Assembly: GCF_000739635.1 (NCBI RefSeq)
Contig: NZ_BATQ01000041.1
Location: forward strand, 156,126 to 220,125
DNA from: Verrucomicrobium sp. BvORR034
Lineage (GTDB): Bacteria > Verrucomicrobiota > Verrucomicrobiia > Verrucomicrobiales > Verrucomicrobiaceae
Length of the DNA: 64,000 nucleotides
Direction: 5' to 3'
Shown here one piece after another: positions 42,959 to 52,104 of the stretch. The translations under genes were made by a program, and so were the position numbers. The notes under the pieces were generated by a model. That model saw only the letters and a list, made by a program, of their open reading frames with translations. It was not told the origin of the DNA and ran no database searches. How positions within the stretch are numbered: the stretch's first letter is position 1; the number at the start of each line of letters is the position of its first letter.

Positions 42959-44791
42959 TCACACCGCTCCCACCATCTCAAATGCAGGAGTTTTAACCTC
43001 ACCCAACCCCCGCGCCAGTGGATTGGCGATCGGCGCATAAATGGCGAGCTCGCATTCCGCCTCGAGTTCGTCACGGTCCTCGATGCGAGTGAGGAGGTTC
43101 GCCTTGCAAGGCAGAGAGTCGCTTTGCAGGAGGGTGTCGATGAGCGCGGCACCGGGGCCGTCCATGGCGCTGCGCAAAGCGTCGAGTTTGGCTTCGATGT
43201 GGCTGAGGAGAACCTGCTCGTCCATCAATCCATCGGCTCCGAAGCGGTGGACGATGGCGAAGAGGTGGTTGAAGAAAAGATAATAGCCGAGACCGTTGCG
43301 AACGATGTCGTCGGGCTCGAAGACTTTGGGAAGGTCCTCGAGTTCAGACACGAGATTGACCAGGGTCTCGCGATGACTTTCGGCCAGGGCGATGCCCTGA
43401 ATGTCGCGGTAGTAAGAGGCCTCGGGAGTTCCGTCGTCAGCAAATCCAATGACGACGTTCTGCTGGTGCGCCTCAAGGGCGATGCCGTGGCGGTCGAACA
43501 CGCCGAGGACCGGGGCGATGGCCACGGTCCAGTAGGCGTCGAACCAGCGGCGCGCTGCGTGTGCAAGGGAGAGCCCCTGCCGCTTGGACAGAAGCCGGAC
43601 GAGGTCGAACAGGCGGGAGTGGCCCGTGTCATCCAGGGGATCCTCCGTGAGGGCGGCGATGGAGTGGACGGCTTGGTGACGACGGGAGCCGCGAAAGGGA
43701 TTGGCGCGAAAAATGGCCTCGAAACCTGTTTCCTCGATCCCAGGCAGATCGAGGCCCAGATAGGCGGGATCTTCAAGGACGAAGAAGCCGGGAAACTCGT
43801 CCTCCACGCGACATTCTCGCAGGAGTTGGGTGATCCAGACACTGTCGCCGAGTTCGCTCTTGAGATTGAGCCGGAGGGAGTTCGTGAGTTTCACCGGAAT
43901 GGAGAGTTTGAGCATCCAGTCGAGATCCTCCGAATAGACAGTGCGCACCGAGGACGTCGGGGTGAAACAGGGCCCCAGCTCGCCGAGGGCGATGAGCGAC
44001 TCTGCGGCCAGGAGTTCCCGCACGTGAGGCTGGTGATGAAGCCAGTGGGCCTGCAGCGGATGGACGGGCAGCAGAGCGTAGCCAGAGGCAGCGAGATCGG
44101 CGAGACGTCGGCGACCCGTTTCGTTGAGTCCGTGGCACGCGATTTCAAAGCCCAGGGCCTCAGCAGACATGTCGAGGAGGGATTCCTGGATGACAAGCTC
44201 GCGACGGGCGGCGAAGAGTTGCAACCGGAACCGCCCGTTGAGCTCGGGAGTGTAAACGGGGTGCTGCCATGCGTGCATGCCCTGGCGCGACTTGGGCGTG
44301 GGATGGAGCCAGTGGCCGGTGACGACGGCCTGTTCAGATTCGATGAACGGGGTCTCGTGTGCGGGATTTCCTAGATCCTTCCTCGCGCGGCGGTGTGCGA
44401 GATAGCGCTCCATCACCTGATGGCTCTCGACAACCCGTGACAGCAGTTCGAGGCGTTGTGGGCTGCCGGGATGTTTTGCGTAGATTTCGTCGATGAGACG
44501 GAGCTGAGCCGTCAGTGCATCGAGCTTCTGCCAGGCTGATGAACCAGCGGGGCGTTCGTGGACTTCGGCGATGGTATGACGTCCCACCAGGGATCGGTAG
44601 CGAATGAAGAGGGCGAGGGTCGTGCCGACCTGCGGAAGTGAAAGCTCCACGACATCGCGGACCCCAGGCCCGGCAGCGAGGCCAAAGCGGGCGGCGAAGT
44701 GTGCGGGGGCCTGCCAGTGTCCCTCGTCAACTTCGCGGAGGTAGCAGTTGCAAAAGGTTTGGAGCGAGGCGGCGGCGGCGGTGAGGTGCAT
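42959..44791 (-). CDS. asbA: NRPS-independent siderophore synthetase, AsbA type
   Basis: 610 residues of the IucA/IucC family, which joins citrate to an amine using ATP. Family motifs: HPTPKSRQGM, LLPVHPLQAHWLHHQPHV, TSSVRTVY, MLKLSIPVKLTNSLRLN, HGIALEAHQQN, and the end LPCKANLLTRIEDRDEL. These match AsbA of the petrobactin pathway more closely than AsbB; in that pathway AsbA couples spermidine to citrate. Here the amine may be spermidine or norspermidine, given the polyamine genes upstream. It follows the MATE gene by 9 bases. Confidence 0.85.
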   Translation of the reverse strand: MHLTAAAASLQTFCNCYLREVDEGHWQAPAHFAARFGLAAGPGVRDVVELSLPQVGTTLALFIRYRSLVGRHTIAEVHERPAGSSAWQKLDALTAQLRLIDEIYAKHPGSPQRLELLSRVVESHQVMERYLAHRRARKDLGNPAHETPFIESEQAVVTGHWLHPTPKSRQGMHAWQHPVYTPELNGRFRLQLFAARRELVIQESLLDMSAEALGFEIACHGLNETGRRRLADLAASGYALLPVHPLQAHWLHHQPHVRELLAAESLIALGELGPCFTPTSSVRTVYSEDLDWMLKLSIPVKLTNSLRLNLKSELGDSVWITQLLRECRVEDEFPGFFVLEDPAYLGLDLPGIEETGFEAIFRANPFRGSRRHQAVHSIAALTEDPLDDTGHSRLFDLVRLLSKRQGLSLAHAARRWFDAYWTVAIAPVLGVFDRHGIALEAHQQNVVIGFADDGTPEASYYRDIQGIALAESHRETLVNLVSELEDLPKVFEPDDIVRNGLGYYLFFNHLFAIVHRFGADGLMDEQVLLSHIEAKLDALRSAMDGPGAALIDTLLQSDSLPCKANLLTRIEDRDELEAECELAIYAPIANPLARGLGEVKTPAFEMVGAV

Positions 44792-44800
44792 GGGGGAAAA

Positions 44801-46195
44801 TCAGTCCTCGACGGGTTGAAGCGGAAATGCAGGTTCGAATCGGTCGGGGCGATGGCGGTAGCAGAAGGCGATCGCGACGGCGAAGGTGATCCATTCGGCG
44901 AGGGGTAGAGCCCAGAGGAAGGACCATTGCGAGAAGCTGTCCCGGAGGGCTGCCTGGTCGAAAAGGTGGGCGAGGCCAAGGAGGAGGCAGGCAGGCAGGA
45001 TGAGACCGCGCAGAATCGCGACGATGGCCGATGGGGTCGGCCGGTGGATGGCGGTGAGGTAGCAACTCAGAATGACGTTGACGCCGTTGACGAGGAAGAG
45101 CGGCCAGATGGCAAAGGCAAGGCGGCTTGCCTCTTCGACGATGGCGGCATCCTCGCCGCTCAGGAACCAACCGGTGAGCTGGTCGCCGAAAAGCAGCAGA
45201 GAGATGGCGAGAATGAGGCCGATGCCACTGGAACCGATGAGTGCAGTGGAGAGGAACTGCCGGATGCGCTGGGGGTTCCCCGCGCCGAAGTTCTGACTGA
45301 CAAGGAGATGGAGGGCGTCAGCTACCCCGTAGGTCAGCATCAAGCTGAGGTAGATGTAATAACTCACGACGCTGAAGGCGGCGACGCCATCCACTCCCAG
45401 GCGGCCGATGAGGAGGAAGTTCAGCAGCCAGATGATGATGCCGGCGGAGATCTCGTTGATGAATTCTGAAACGCCGTTGTAGCAGGCCTTGAAAAGGTGG
45501 GACCAACGGGTTTGCCGCCAGATGAAATGAAGGGTCCGCTTACGGCTGAAAAAGTAGATGCAGAGCACAGCGGCCTGTGCCACCTGGGCGATGGCGGTGG
45601 ACCACGCGGCACCGGCGAGGCCCCATCCCCATTGGCAGACGAAGAACAGGTCGAGACCAATGTTCCCCAGCGAACCAACGAGAAGCGAGACGGTGGCAAG
45701 AATCGGATGGCCGTCGGCGCGCACGAAGTAGTAGAGAACCATCGTCGTGAGCTGGATGATGAGGGTCCAGCGCAGGATGCCGAAATATTCGCCGACCATG
45801 GGCACCAGCTCTGCCGGGATATTAAGAAGCCGGAACAGCCAGGGCTCGAAGACAATGCTCGAGAAGGTGAAGAGAGCCGTGGTGGCGACCGTGGCGATGA
45901 GGGTCTGGCTGAAGACCGAGGATGCCGTGCCTGGATCCTTCGCTCCCATGTGCGTGCCCGCGCCCACCGAGCCACCGATGGCGAGCATCAGGGCCAGGGC
46001 GTAGAGCACAGTCAGGAGCGGGACGAGGAGGTTCACCGAGGCGAGGGCCTCCGCGCCAACGTAGTTTCCCACGAAGACACCATCAACGAGGCTCGTCGTG
46101 GTGAGCGCGATCAGCCCCACCATGGACGGGACCGCGTAGTAGAAGAAGGTGGGCAGAACCGCGCCGGTCAGCGCGGGGTTTTTCTCGGGAGTCAT
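44801..46195 (-). CDS. MATE-family efflux transporter (candidate siderophore exporter)
   Basis: 464 residues with twelve hydrophobic segments in two related halves. N-terminal elements FFYYAVPSMVGLIALTTTSLVDGVFVGNYVG and AIGGSVGAGTHMGAKDP are MATE signatures. MATE proteins expel small molecules using Na+ or H+ gradients across the inner membrane. Position between the polyamine genes and asbA suggests export of the finished siderophore, although petrobactin export elsewhere uses a different family (inference). Confidence 0.85.
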   Translation of the reverse strand: MTPEKNPALTGAVLPTFFYYAVPSMVGLIALTTTSLVDGVFVGNYVGAEALASVNLLVPLLTVLYALALMLAIGGSVGAGTHMGAKDPGTASSVFSQTLIATVATTALFTFSSIVFEPWLFRLLNIPAELVPMVGEYFGILRWTLIIQLTTMVLYYFVRADGHPILATVSLLVGSLGNIGLDLFFVCQWGWGLAGAAWSTAIAQVAQAAVLCIYFFSRKRTLHFIWRQTRWSHLFKACYNGVSEFINEISAGIIIWLLNFLLIGRLGVDGVAAFSVVSYYIYLSLMLTYGVADALHLLVSQNFGAGNPQRIRQFLSTALIGSSGIGLILAISLLLFGDQLTGWFLSGEDAAIVEEASRLAFAIWPLFLVNGVNVILSCYLTAIHRPTPSAIVAILRGLILPACLLLGLAHLFDQAALRDSFSQWSFLWALPLAEWITFAVAIAFCYRHRPDRFEPAFPLQPVED

Positions 46196-46211
46196 CAGTT
46201 CGAGGAAAAGG

Positions 46212-47474
46212 TCAGGCGCAGATCAGTTCGTCGGGCTCTGGCGCGTCAGCCTCCGTGCCCTTGCGGATCGCCATCGGCAGCCCGAGGTGCGAAAGCAGTT
46301 TCAGGAAGGGCAGCGGGGGCAGTTCCTCAACATTGGCCATGCCCTTCACATCCCAGTCGCCCTGGGCCAGGAGCATGGCGGCGGCCACGGGCGGCACACC
46401 TGCAGTGAAGGCGATGGCCTGGGAGCCCACATCGGCAAAAGTCTCCTCGTGGCTGCAGATGTTGTAGATGAAGATTTCCTTGCACTCGCCCTTGCTGTGG
46501 CCCTTGATGAGGGTGCCGATGCAGGTCTTGCCCGTGTAGTCCGGCGCGAGGCTGGCGGGATTGGGCAGGCAGGCCTTGAGCACACGGAGCGGGACAACAC
46601 TCTGACCGCAGGAGGTGGTGACTTTCTCGTGGTTGAGCAGCCCGGTCTTTTCGAAGACCTCCAGGCAGCGCAGGTAGTGGTCGTCGAATCCCATCCAGAA
46701 GCGCACCGTCTCGACACCCTGGATGTGCTTCGAGAGGGAGTGAACCTCATCGTGCCCCATCAGATACAGCTTCTTCTCGCCCACCTCGGGGAAGTCGTAG
46801 TCGGTGGTGCGGGAGTGGTGGGGAAACGTGCGCCATTCGCCGTCCTCCAGGCAGCCGGCATCCTCGATGATCTCTCGCAGGTTGATCTCGGGGTCGAAGT
46901 TCGTGGAAAAAAAGCGACCGTGATTGCCGTCGTTCACATCCATGATGTCGATGGAAGTGATCGAGTCGAATTCGTAGCGGGCGGCATAGGCGCAGTAGGC
47001 GTTGACGACGCCGGGGTCGAAGCCGACGCCGAGAATGGCGGTGACGCCTTTTTGGGCGAATTGCTCGCGTTTCTTCCACTCGAAGTTCGCATACCAGGGA
47101 TAGGGCGCGTTCATCACCGCGGAGTCCTCGTGGACAGCGGTGTCAATGTAAGCCGCGCCGGTCTCCAGGCAGGCATCCATGACCGACATGTTGACGAAGG
47201 CGGTGCAGACATTGATGACGATGTGGGATCCCGTCTCGCGAATGAGGCTCGCGACCTGGGCGGAATCAGAAGCATCCACGGTGCGGGCAAAGATCTGAAA
47301 AGACTCTTCGCGGCGGTAGTTTCTGGCCTCGATGGACCGGATCACCGTCTGGCAATTTTCGAAGCTTCGCGAACTCAGGCAGATCGAGCCAAACACCTGG
47401 TTGTTTTGGGCGCACTTGTGTGCCACGACTGCGCCCACGGCGCCTGCTCCAATGATGAGGACATTCTTTTTCAT
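46212..47474 (-). CDS. Carboxynorspermidine/carboxyspermidine dehydrogenase
   Basis: 420 residues of the saccharopine-dehydrogenase-like family. NAD(P)-binding motif IIGAGAVGAVV (from residue 6), then GAAYIDTAVHED and GVGFDPGVVNAYCAYA, typical of the enzyme that reductively joins aspartate semialdehyde to diaminopropane or putrescine. It works with the decarboxylase encoded just upstream to make norspermidine or spermidine, which the siderophore synthetases would use. The decarboxylase stop lies 36 bases upstream of its ATG. Confidence 0.88.
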   Translation of the reverse strand: MKKNVLIIGAGAVGAVVAHKCAQNNQVFGSICLSSRSFENCQTVIRSIEARNYRREESFQIFARTVDASDSAQVASLIRETGSHIVINVCTAFVNMSVMDACLETGAAYIDTAVHEDSAVMNAPYPWYANFEWKKREQFAQKGVTAILGVGFDPGVVNAYCAYAARYEFDSITSIDIMDVNDGNHGRFFSTNFDPEINLREIIEDAGCLEDGEWRTFPHHSRTTDYDFPEVGEKKLYLMGHDEVHSLSKHIQGVETVRFWMGFDDHYLRCLEVFEKTGLLNHEKVTTSCGQSVVPLRVLKACLPNPASLAPDYTGKTCIGTLIKGHSKGECKEIFIYNICSHEETFADVGSQAIAFTAGVPPVAAAMLLAQGDWDVKGMANVEELPPLPFLKLLSHLGLPMAIRKGTEADAPEPDELICA

Positions 47475-47510
47475 GATGGTTGGCTGCTGCGAATAAAGTG
47501 GCTGGATGAG

Positions 47511-48662
47511 CTAGACGAGGTGCGTGTTTGTCAGGGCTTCACGGAAATCCTCGTAAGTCGGCTGATGGACGAGGCGGAGTTCGCCAGAGAGGTTCCGGTG
47601 ATAGATGGCGGGCATGCGGATGCCATTGAAGTAATTCTTCTTCACCATCGAGTAGCCGCCCACATTGGGGAAACAGAGCTCATCGCCGAGGGCCACGGGA
47701 TGGGGGAAAACGTAGTTGCCGAAGTGGTCGCCGGCGAGGCAGGTGCGCCCGCAAACCCGATAGACGTGTCTGGCATGTCCGACCAGGTCCTTCGCGTCTT
47801 TGGCCAGGGGCTCAGCGCCATCGACTTCCGGCGTGTATCCATAGGTCAGCACGTCGAGCAGGTGCGGCTCCACCCCTGCATCGACGATGAGGGTGGGCAC
47901 CTCGTTTTCCACGATGTCGAGCACCTTGACCACCAGGCTGGTCGAGTTCGTGACGGCGGCTTCACCGGGTTCCAGGTAGATCTGCAAAGAATGACGCTCG
48001 GAGAATTCACGAAGATGGCGGCAGAAGTCGTCGATCGGATAGGCTTCGTCAGTGAACGCAATTCCTCCACCGAAGCTCAGCCACTGAAGGTGGGGCAGGA
48101 GCTTGTCGAAGCGTTCCTCGATGACATCGAGCTGCGAGCAGAAGCTGGCCAGGTCGTTGTTGTCACAATTGACGTGAATCATCGCTCCCTGAATGCGCGA
48201 GCCGATGTCCGCTGGCAGCTCCTCAGCACGCACGCCAAGCCGGGAGTATTGGCAGACGGGGTTGCTCAGTTCGTACCCAGAATGACCGATGCCAGGATTG
48301 AGGCGCAGGCCCACAGAGATGCCGGCGGCGTGGTGGCTAAGGCGGTTGAACTGGCCGAGCGAGTTGAAGATGATCTTGTCGCAATATCCTGCGACTTCCG
48401 CGATCTCGTCGTCCGCGTAGGCGACCGAGTAGCCGTGTGTCTCCCCCCCGAACTTCTCGTGGCCCAGTCGCGTCTCCCATAGGCTGCTGCTGGTGGTGCC
48501 CACGAGATACTGGCGCATGAAGTCGAAGGCGCACCAGCTTGAGAAGCATTTCAGCGCGAGCACACATTTCGCCCCGGAGCGTTCCTGGACCAGGCGGATG
48601 CGCTCCATGGCAGGAAGCATCCGCGCCTCGTCGATCAGATAATAGGGAGTGGAAAGCCGCAT
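47511..48662 (-). CDS. nspC: Carboxynorspermidine decarboxylase
   Basis: 383 residues of the PLP-dependent fold III decarboxylases. PLP lysine K38 lies in LALKCFSSW; LSFGGGIAF is the phosphate-binding glycine loop; CGRTCLAGD carries the active-site Cys-Asp region near the dimer interface, and PNVGGYSMVKKNYFNG matches NspC. It removes CO2 from carboxynorspermidine or carboxyspermidine, giving norspermidine or spermidine. It starts 14 bases after the end of asbF. Confidence 0.9.
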   Translation of the reverse strand: MRLSTPYYLIDEARMLPAMERIRLVQERSGAKCVLALKCFSSWCAFDFMRQYLVGTTSSSLWETRLGHEKFGGETHGYSVAYADDEIAEVAGYCDKIIFNSLGQFNRLSHHAAGISVGLRLNPGIGHSGYELSNPVCQYSRLGVRAEELPADIGSRIQGAMIHVNCDNNDLASFCSQLDVIEERFDKLLPHLQWLSFGGGIAFTDEAYPIDDFCRHLREFSERHSLQIYLEPGEAAVTNSTSLVVKVLDIVENEVPTLIVDAGVEPHLLDVLTYGYTPEVDGAEPLAKDAKDLVGHARHVYRVCGRTCLAGDHFGNYVFPHPVALGDELCFPNVGGYSMVKKNYFNGIRMPAIYHRNLSGELRLVHQPTYEDFREALTNTHLV

Positions 48663-48676
48663 GCGTGTGCCAGTGG

Positions 48677-49539
48677 TTAAAGCGCGGCGGTGGTCAGGGC
48701 CTGGAGGCCGAGCGTTTCCGCTTCCAGCAGGGAAAGCTGCTCAGCATCCCGTTCCAGTGTGCCAAGAACGTTGGGGCCAAACCATTCGAGCGAGGCGTCG
48801 AGCGTGGGCCAGAGCGCCGTTTCGCTCATCACAAGGGCGAGGAACTTACGGTAGTCGAAGGCCCCATTGAAAAGGCTCACCATGCCGGCGCGGTTGCCGC
48901 GGGGCGATAAACGTTTCCGGGAAGGAACTCCTGGAGGAAGGAGCGGGAGCGCACATTCTTGAGGTGCATGTGGGCGACGAGCGGCTCGAACTCGCCGATG
49001 ACTTCGAAGGGGTCGGCTCCTGACTCCCACACGTGAAGGACGTCGAAGTTGAGCCGCAGCGCGGGGTGGTTGATTTCCTCGATGAGCTGCCGCGTCGATT
49101 CCCTGGTGTCGGCCAGTGTGTGAGGATGCAACTCCACGACGAGCTTCACACCGTGCCCTTCGGCGATGTTGCAGAGTTCGCGCATGCGGAGAGTCCAGTC
49201 GCGGCGATCCTCGACGGAGACTTCCTGGCTGGCCTGGTTGCCGGCGAAGGTGCGGAGCTTGCTTGCTCCCCAACTTTGCGCGAGGCGGCAGAGGTCAACG
49301 GTCTTGTCCATCACGGCCTGGCGGTCTCCCTGCACGGGCAGGTAGTCGCTCAGCATGGGCACGCAGAGGCCTTGGGAGCGGAGCCAGTCGAGGTCGTAGC
49401 CCGGCCGGTCGCGCAGGTTGATGGCGTGCACGCCCCAAAGCTCGATGCCAGAAAATCCGCGTTGTGCGGCCCATTCCACCACTTGTTTCAGCGAGATCAG
49501 GTGGTGGCGGAAGGAGATGGTGCAAAGGGAAAGTTTCAT
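48677..49539 (-). pseudogene. asbF: 3-dehydroshikimate dehydratase AsbF, interrupted by a one-base frameshift
   Basis: AsbF turns 3-dehydroshikimate into 3,4-dihydroxybenzoate, the catechol of petrobactin. The TIM-barrel family features are clear: MKLSLCTISFRHHLISL, GIELWGVHA, VELHPHTLADT, NFDVLHVWESGADP and AHMHLKN. The first frame stops at 48877 after GNVYRPAATAPAW. The missing C-terminus (RAGMVSLFNGAF, then SLEWFGPN) continues in another frame to 48677. Adding one base in the run of four G (48901-48904, plus strand) restores GNVYRPRGNRAGMVSLFNG and a 287-residue protein of family length. The ATG overlaps the asbDE stop. Either a sequencing error or a real lesion. Confidence 0.85.
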
Positions 49540-50831
49540 CGAACGGCCTCCAGTTCGGCAATGGGAGCCTCCTCGCGGGAAAAGCTCCGCTCGCACCACA
49601 TGTCGAAGACTTCCTGCATCCGCGCCTTGATGCGGTTCTCTCGCTCGACTTGTTTGTCGAGCAGGTCAAAGATCTTGTCGCCGAGGCGGCGGTCGCCGGT
49701 GGTTGCCAGCTTGATGGCGTGGAACTGGATGAGGGTGTAGGTCTTCGCCAGCTCGTCGATGACCTCGCACCAGTGGTCAAACTCCGCCTCCTCCAGCTCC
49801 AGCTCGCGCCAGAAGAAGGCGAAGCCGTGCTCGTAGGAGTACTTGCGGATGGAAAGGATGGGCACGTCGTCGAGGGCGTGCCGCAAGCTCGCAAGCGGCA
49901 GTTCGTCGCCGTTCTTGTCGTAGCCTCCGAGATGGGCGTCCATGACCTCGCGCACTGCCTCGGTCATCAGATGCCGGTCGAGGAGCATGCAGTGCTCATA
50001 GTAGGCGCGGATCTGGGTCGGGTGCGGCTCGTGCGCATACTTGTCGGAGAAGACGTAACCACCACCCACGGCAGGATGCCGAGCCGCGTGGAGGAGCCGC
50101 TCCTTGGTCGTGACTCCCTCCCACCGGTAGTCGGGATCATACACGAACCATGTGTCCGGCTTCTCCGTCGGACCGAGCATCAGATAGTGCGGGAAGGGGT
50201 CCTTGTTGAACTCGTTCACACGTTCAGGAAGGCGGTGCATGTCGAGCATCACCATGATGTGCTGGTCGGGCGTGCGGTTTTCGACGAGCGAGACCAGACG
50301 GCGGACATTTTCCTCGCGGTCCATGTCATGGTCGAACCAGGGCTCGACCTTGATGCCGAAGAGTCTTTCATACCAGTCGAGGAAAAACTGATGACTGATC
50401 CGCTCGCTGTGGTAGGAAATCTGGCACTTTTCGGTGACAACGATTTCCGAATCCCAGACGCCGAAGTAGAGGGTGCGCTGGTCGAAATCGAAGCGCTTGA
50501 TGACCTCGCTGAGGCAACTCACGAAGCAGTGGAGTTTGATGTCCTCCTCGTACTCCAGCAGCTTTTCAGGATTAGGGCGAGGCTGGGCGTCGTAGAAGAG
50601 TTTGGCCACGGCACGCACCGTGGAGAAGTCCTTGTCCATGATGGCGGAGTCAGGCAGGGAGAGGTCGTACTTCACCTCCAGACTGACGAGGAGTTCGAGC
50701 GTGTCGGCCGAGTCGAGTCCGAGGTCCTCTTTCAGCCGCGCGTCGCTGTGGAAGCCGCTCAGCTTGATGTGCGGCATGTTGCTCGCGAGCGATTGATAGA
50801 TGCTCTCAACGATTTGTTCTCTCGTTTTCAT
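49536..50831 (-). CDS. AsbD-AsbE fusion: aryl carrier protein plus petrobactin condensing enzyme
   Basis: 431 residues. Residues 1-80 are a carrier protein with the phosphopantetheine site DLGLDSADTLE (S41). From about 95 onward the chain matches AsbE, including VYDPDYRWEG, HPAVGGGYVF and IRKYSYEHGFAFFWRE. In Bacillus these are two genes: AsbD holds the activated 3,4-dihydroxybenzoyl group and AsbE transfers it to the polyamine arm. Fusion would keep carrier and transferase together. The gene begins one base after asbC ends and overlaps asbF. Confidence 0.85.
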   Translation of the reverse strand: MKTREQIVESIYQSLASNMPHIKLSGFHSDARLKEDLGLDSADTLELLVSLEVKYDLSLPDSAIMDKDFSTVRAVAKLFYDAQPRPNPEKLLEYEEDIKLHCFVSCLSEVIKRFDFDQRTLYFGVWDSEIVVTEKCQISYHSERISHQFFLDWYERLFGIKVEPWFDHDMDREENVRRLVSLVENRTPDQHIMVMLDMHRLPERVNEFNKDPFPHYLMLGPTEKPDTWFVYDPDYRWEGVTTKERLLHAARHPAVGGGYVFSDKYAHEPHPTQIRAYYEHCMLLDRHLMTEAVREVMDAHLGGYDKNGDELPLASLRHALDDVPILSIRKYSYEHGFAFFWRELELEEAEFDHWCEVIDELAKTYTLIQFHAIKLATTGDRRLGDKIFDLLDKQVERENRIKARMQEVFDMWCERSFSREEAPIAELEAVR

Positions 50832-50832
50832 G

Positions 50833-52104
50833 TCAGAATGTCAGGGAGGGTGCGGGAGGAGCCTCTGCGAGGGCCTTGCGGCTGATTTTTCCGTTGGGCA
50901 GACGGGGGATGGCTTCCACGCGAGCGATGTTCATGGGGATCTGGTGCGTGGCGAGCCGTCCGGCGCAGAATGCACGCACAGCGTCCGCGGGGATGGTTTC
51001 TTCCGAGACGAAGTGAAGGCAGACCTGCTCGCCCCCGAAGCCGCGGCTCTTTTTGAAAACAACCGCGTCCCGGATGCCGGGCATCGCGAGGACGACCTCC
51101 TCGACTTCGCCGGGATAGACGTTGAATCCCGCGACATTGATCATTTCATCGATCCGCGAGACAAAGTGCAGCCGGTCTCCTATGAAATAACCCAGGTCGC
51201 GCGTCTCCACGGTCCGGCCATCGGGCAGGGTCACGACGATGTCAGCAGGTTCCCCGGCGTTGGTTCCTGCGGCAATGGCAATGTGCGGCAGAGGTTTGCC
51301 CTGGTCGTTCGCTGCGAGAAGCCCGTTGCCGAGGGACAGGCATCCCGCCTCGGAACAGCCGTACTGCTGGTAGAGATGGCGCACCTTTTTCGCAAGTTTT
51401 TCGAAAGTCGCCTTCTGGAGAACCGTGCCTGAGGTCATCACCGCCCACAGTGGTTCCTCCTCCTTCACCAGCATGGCCAGCGTGGTGATCATGGCCGGGG
51501 ACGAGTAGAGAATGGAGGATGGCAGCTCGCGTAATTTCCGGAGAATAAACTTCGGATTGAGGTTCCGGATGATGACCGGCTGCAGGCCCCTTCGCAGTGC
51601 GACGAGAATCCCGCAAATCAGCCCATACGAGTGAGTAGCCGGGCAGGCCACGATGGGCGTCCAGTCATTCGCCTCAGGAAAATGGCTCACATAGCTTTCG
51701 ATTTCCGTGTCGATGCTGGCCCAGCTCCGTTCGATGAACTTGGGTTCGCCGGTGGTTCCGGAACTCGTCTGGATGAGCCCGGCCGGGGCGTCGGGAAGGA
51801 CATTTTGCGAATCGATTGCGATGACTTCAAACCCATCGTCGTGAAAGGCGACAAGCAGAATCTCGCAGCCGCTGCGTTCGGCACGGCGGCGTGCGCCCTC
51901 CAGCGGTGTGTCGATGGGCAGAGGAAATACGGTGCCGCCTTTTTCCTTGATGTAGAGGCAGAGGGCAATCCACAGAGCCGTGTCTTGCAGGCACACCGCG
52001 AGGCGGCGCCCGGCGCACCCGGAGAGCACGGGGTGGACGTCGAACTGGGCGAACCGGCTTTTGAAATATCCCTGGTCGTAAGTTTGGTCGTCAACGTGGA
52101 TCAT
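50833..52104 (-). CDS. asbC: 3,4-dihydroxybenzoate-AMP ligase, AsbC type
   Basis: 423 residues of the adenylate-forming family, somewhat short for it. Core motifs: QTSSGTTGEPKF (phosphate loop), QYGCSEAG, LGYFIGDRLHFVSRIDEMINV in part, and the C-terminal lysine motif LPNGKISRKAL. It would activate 3,4-dihydroxybenzoate and load it on the carrier domain of the next gene. Its ATG overlaps the asbB stop by 4 bases. Confidence 0.88.
   Translation of the reverse strand: MIHVDDQTYDQGYFKSRFAQFDVHPVLSGCAGRRLAVCLQDTALWIALCLYIKEKGGTVFPLPIDTPLEGARRRAERSGCEILLVAFHDDGFEVIAIDSQNVLPDAPAGLIQTSSGTTGEPKFIERSWASIDTEIESYVSHFPEANDWTPIVACPATHSYGLICGILVALRRGLQPVIIRNLNPKFILRKLRELPSSILYSSPAMITTLAMLVKEEEPLWAVMTSGTVLQKATFEKLAKKVRHLYQQYGCSEAGCLSLGNGLLAANDQGKPLPHIAIAAGTNAGEPADIVVTLPDGRTVETRDLGYFIGDRLHFVSRIDEMINVAGFNVYPGEVEEVVLAMPGIRDAVVFKKSRGFGGEQVCLHFVSEETIPADAVRAFCAGRLATHQIPMNIARVEAIPRLPNGKISRKALAEAPPAPSLTF

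Noticed and set aside
43124..44374. A 416-codon plus-strand frame
   Set aside because: Antisense shadow of asbA, with no domain or start signal.
46149..48482. A 777-codon open frame on the plus strand
   Set aside because: It lies opposite the dehydrogenase, decarboxylase and the start of the MATE gene, all of which have clear family motifs. Long antisense frames are expected in GC-rich coding DNA.
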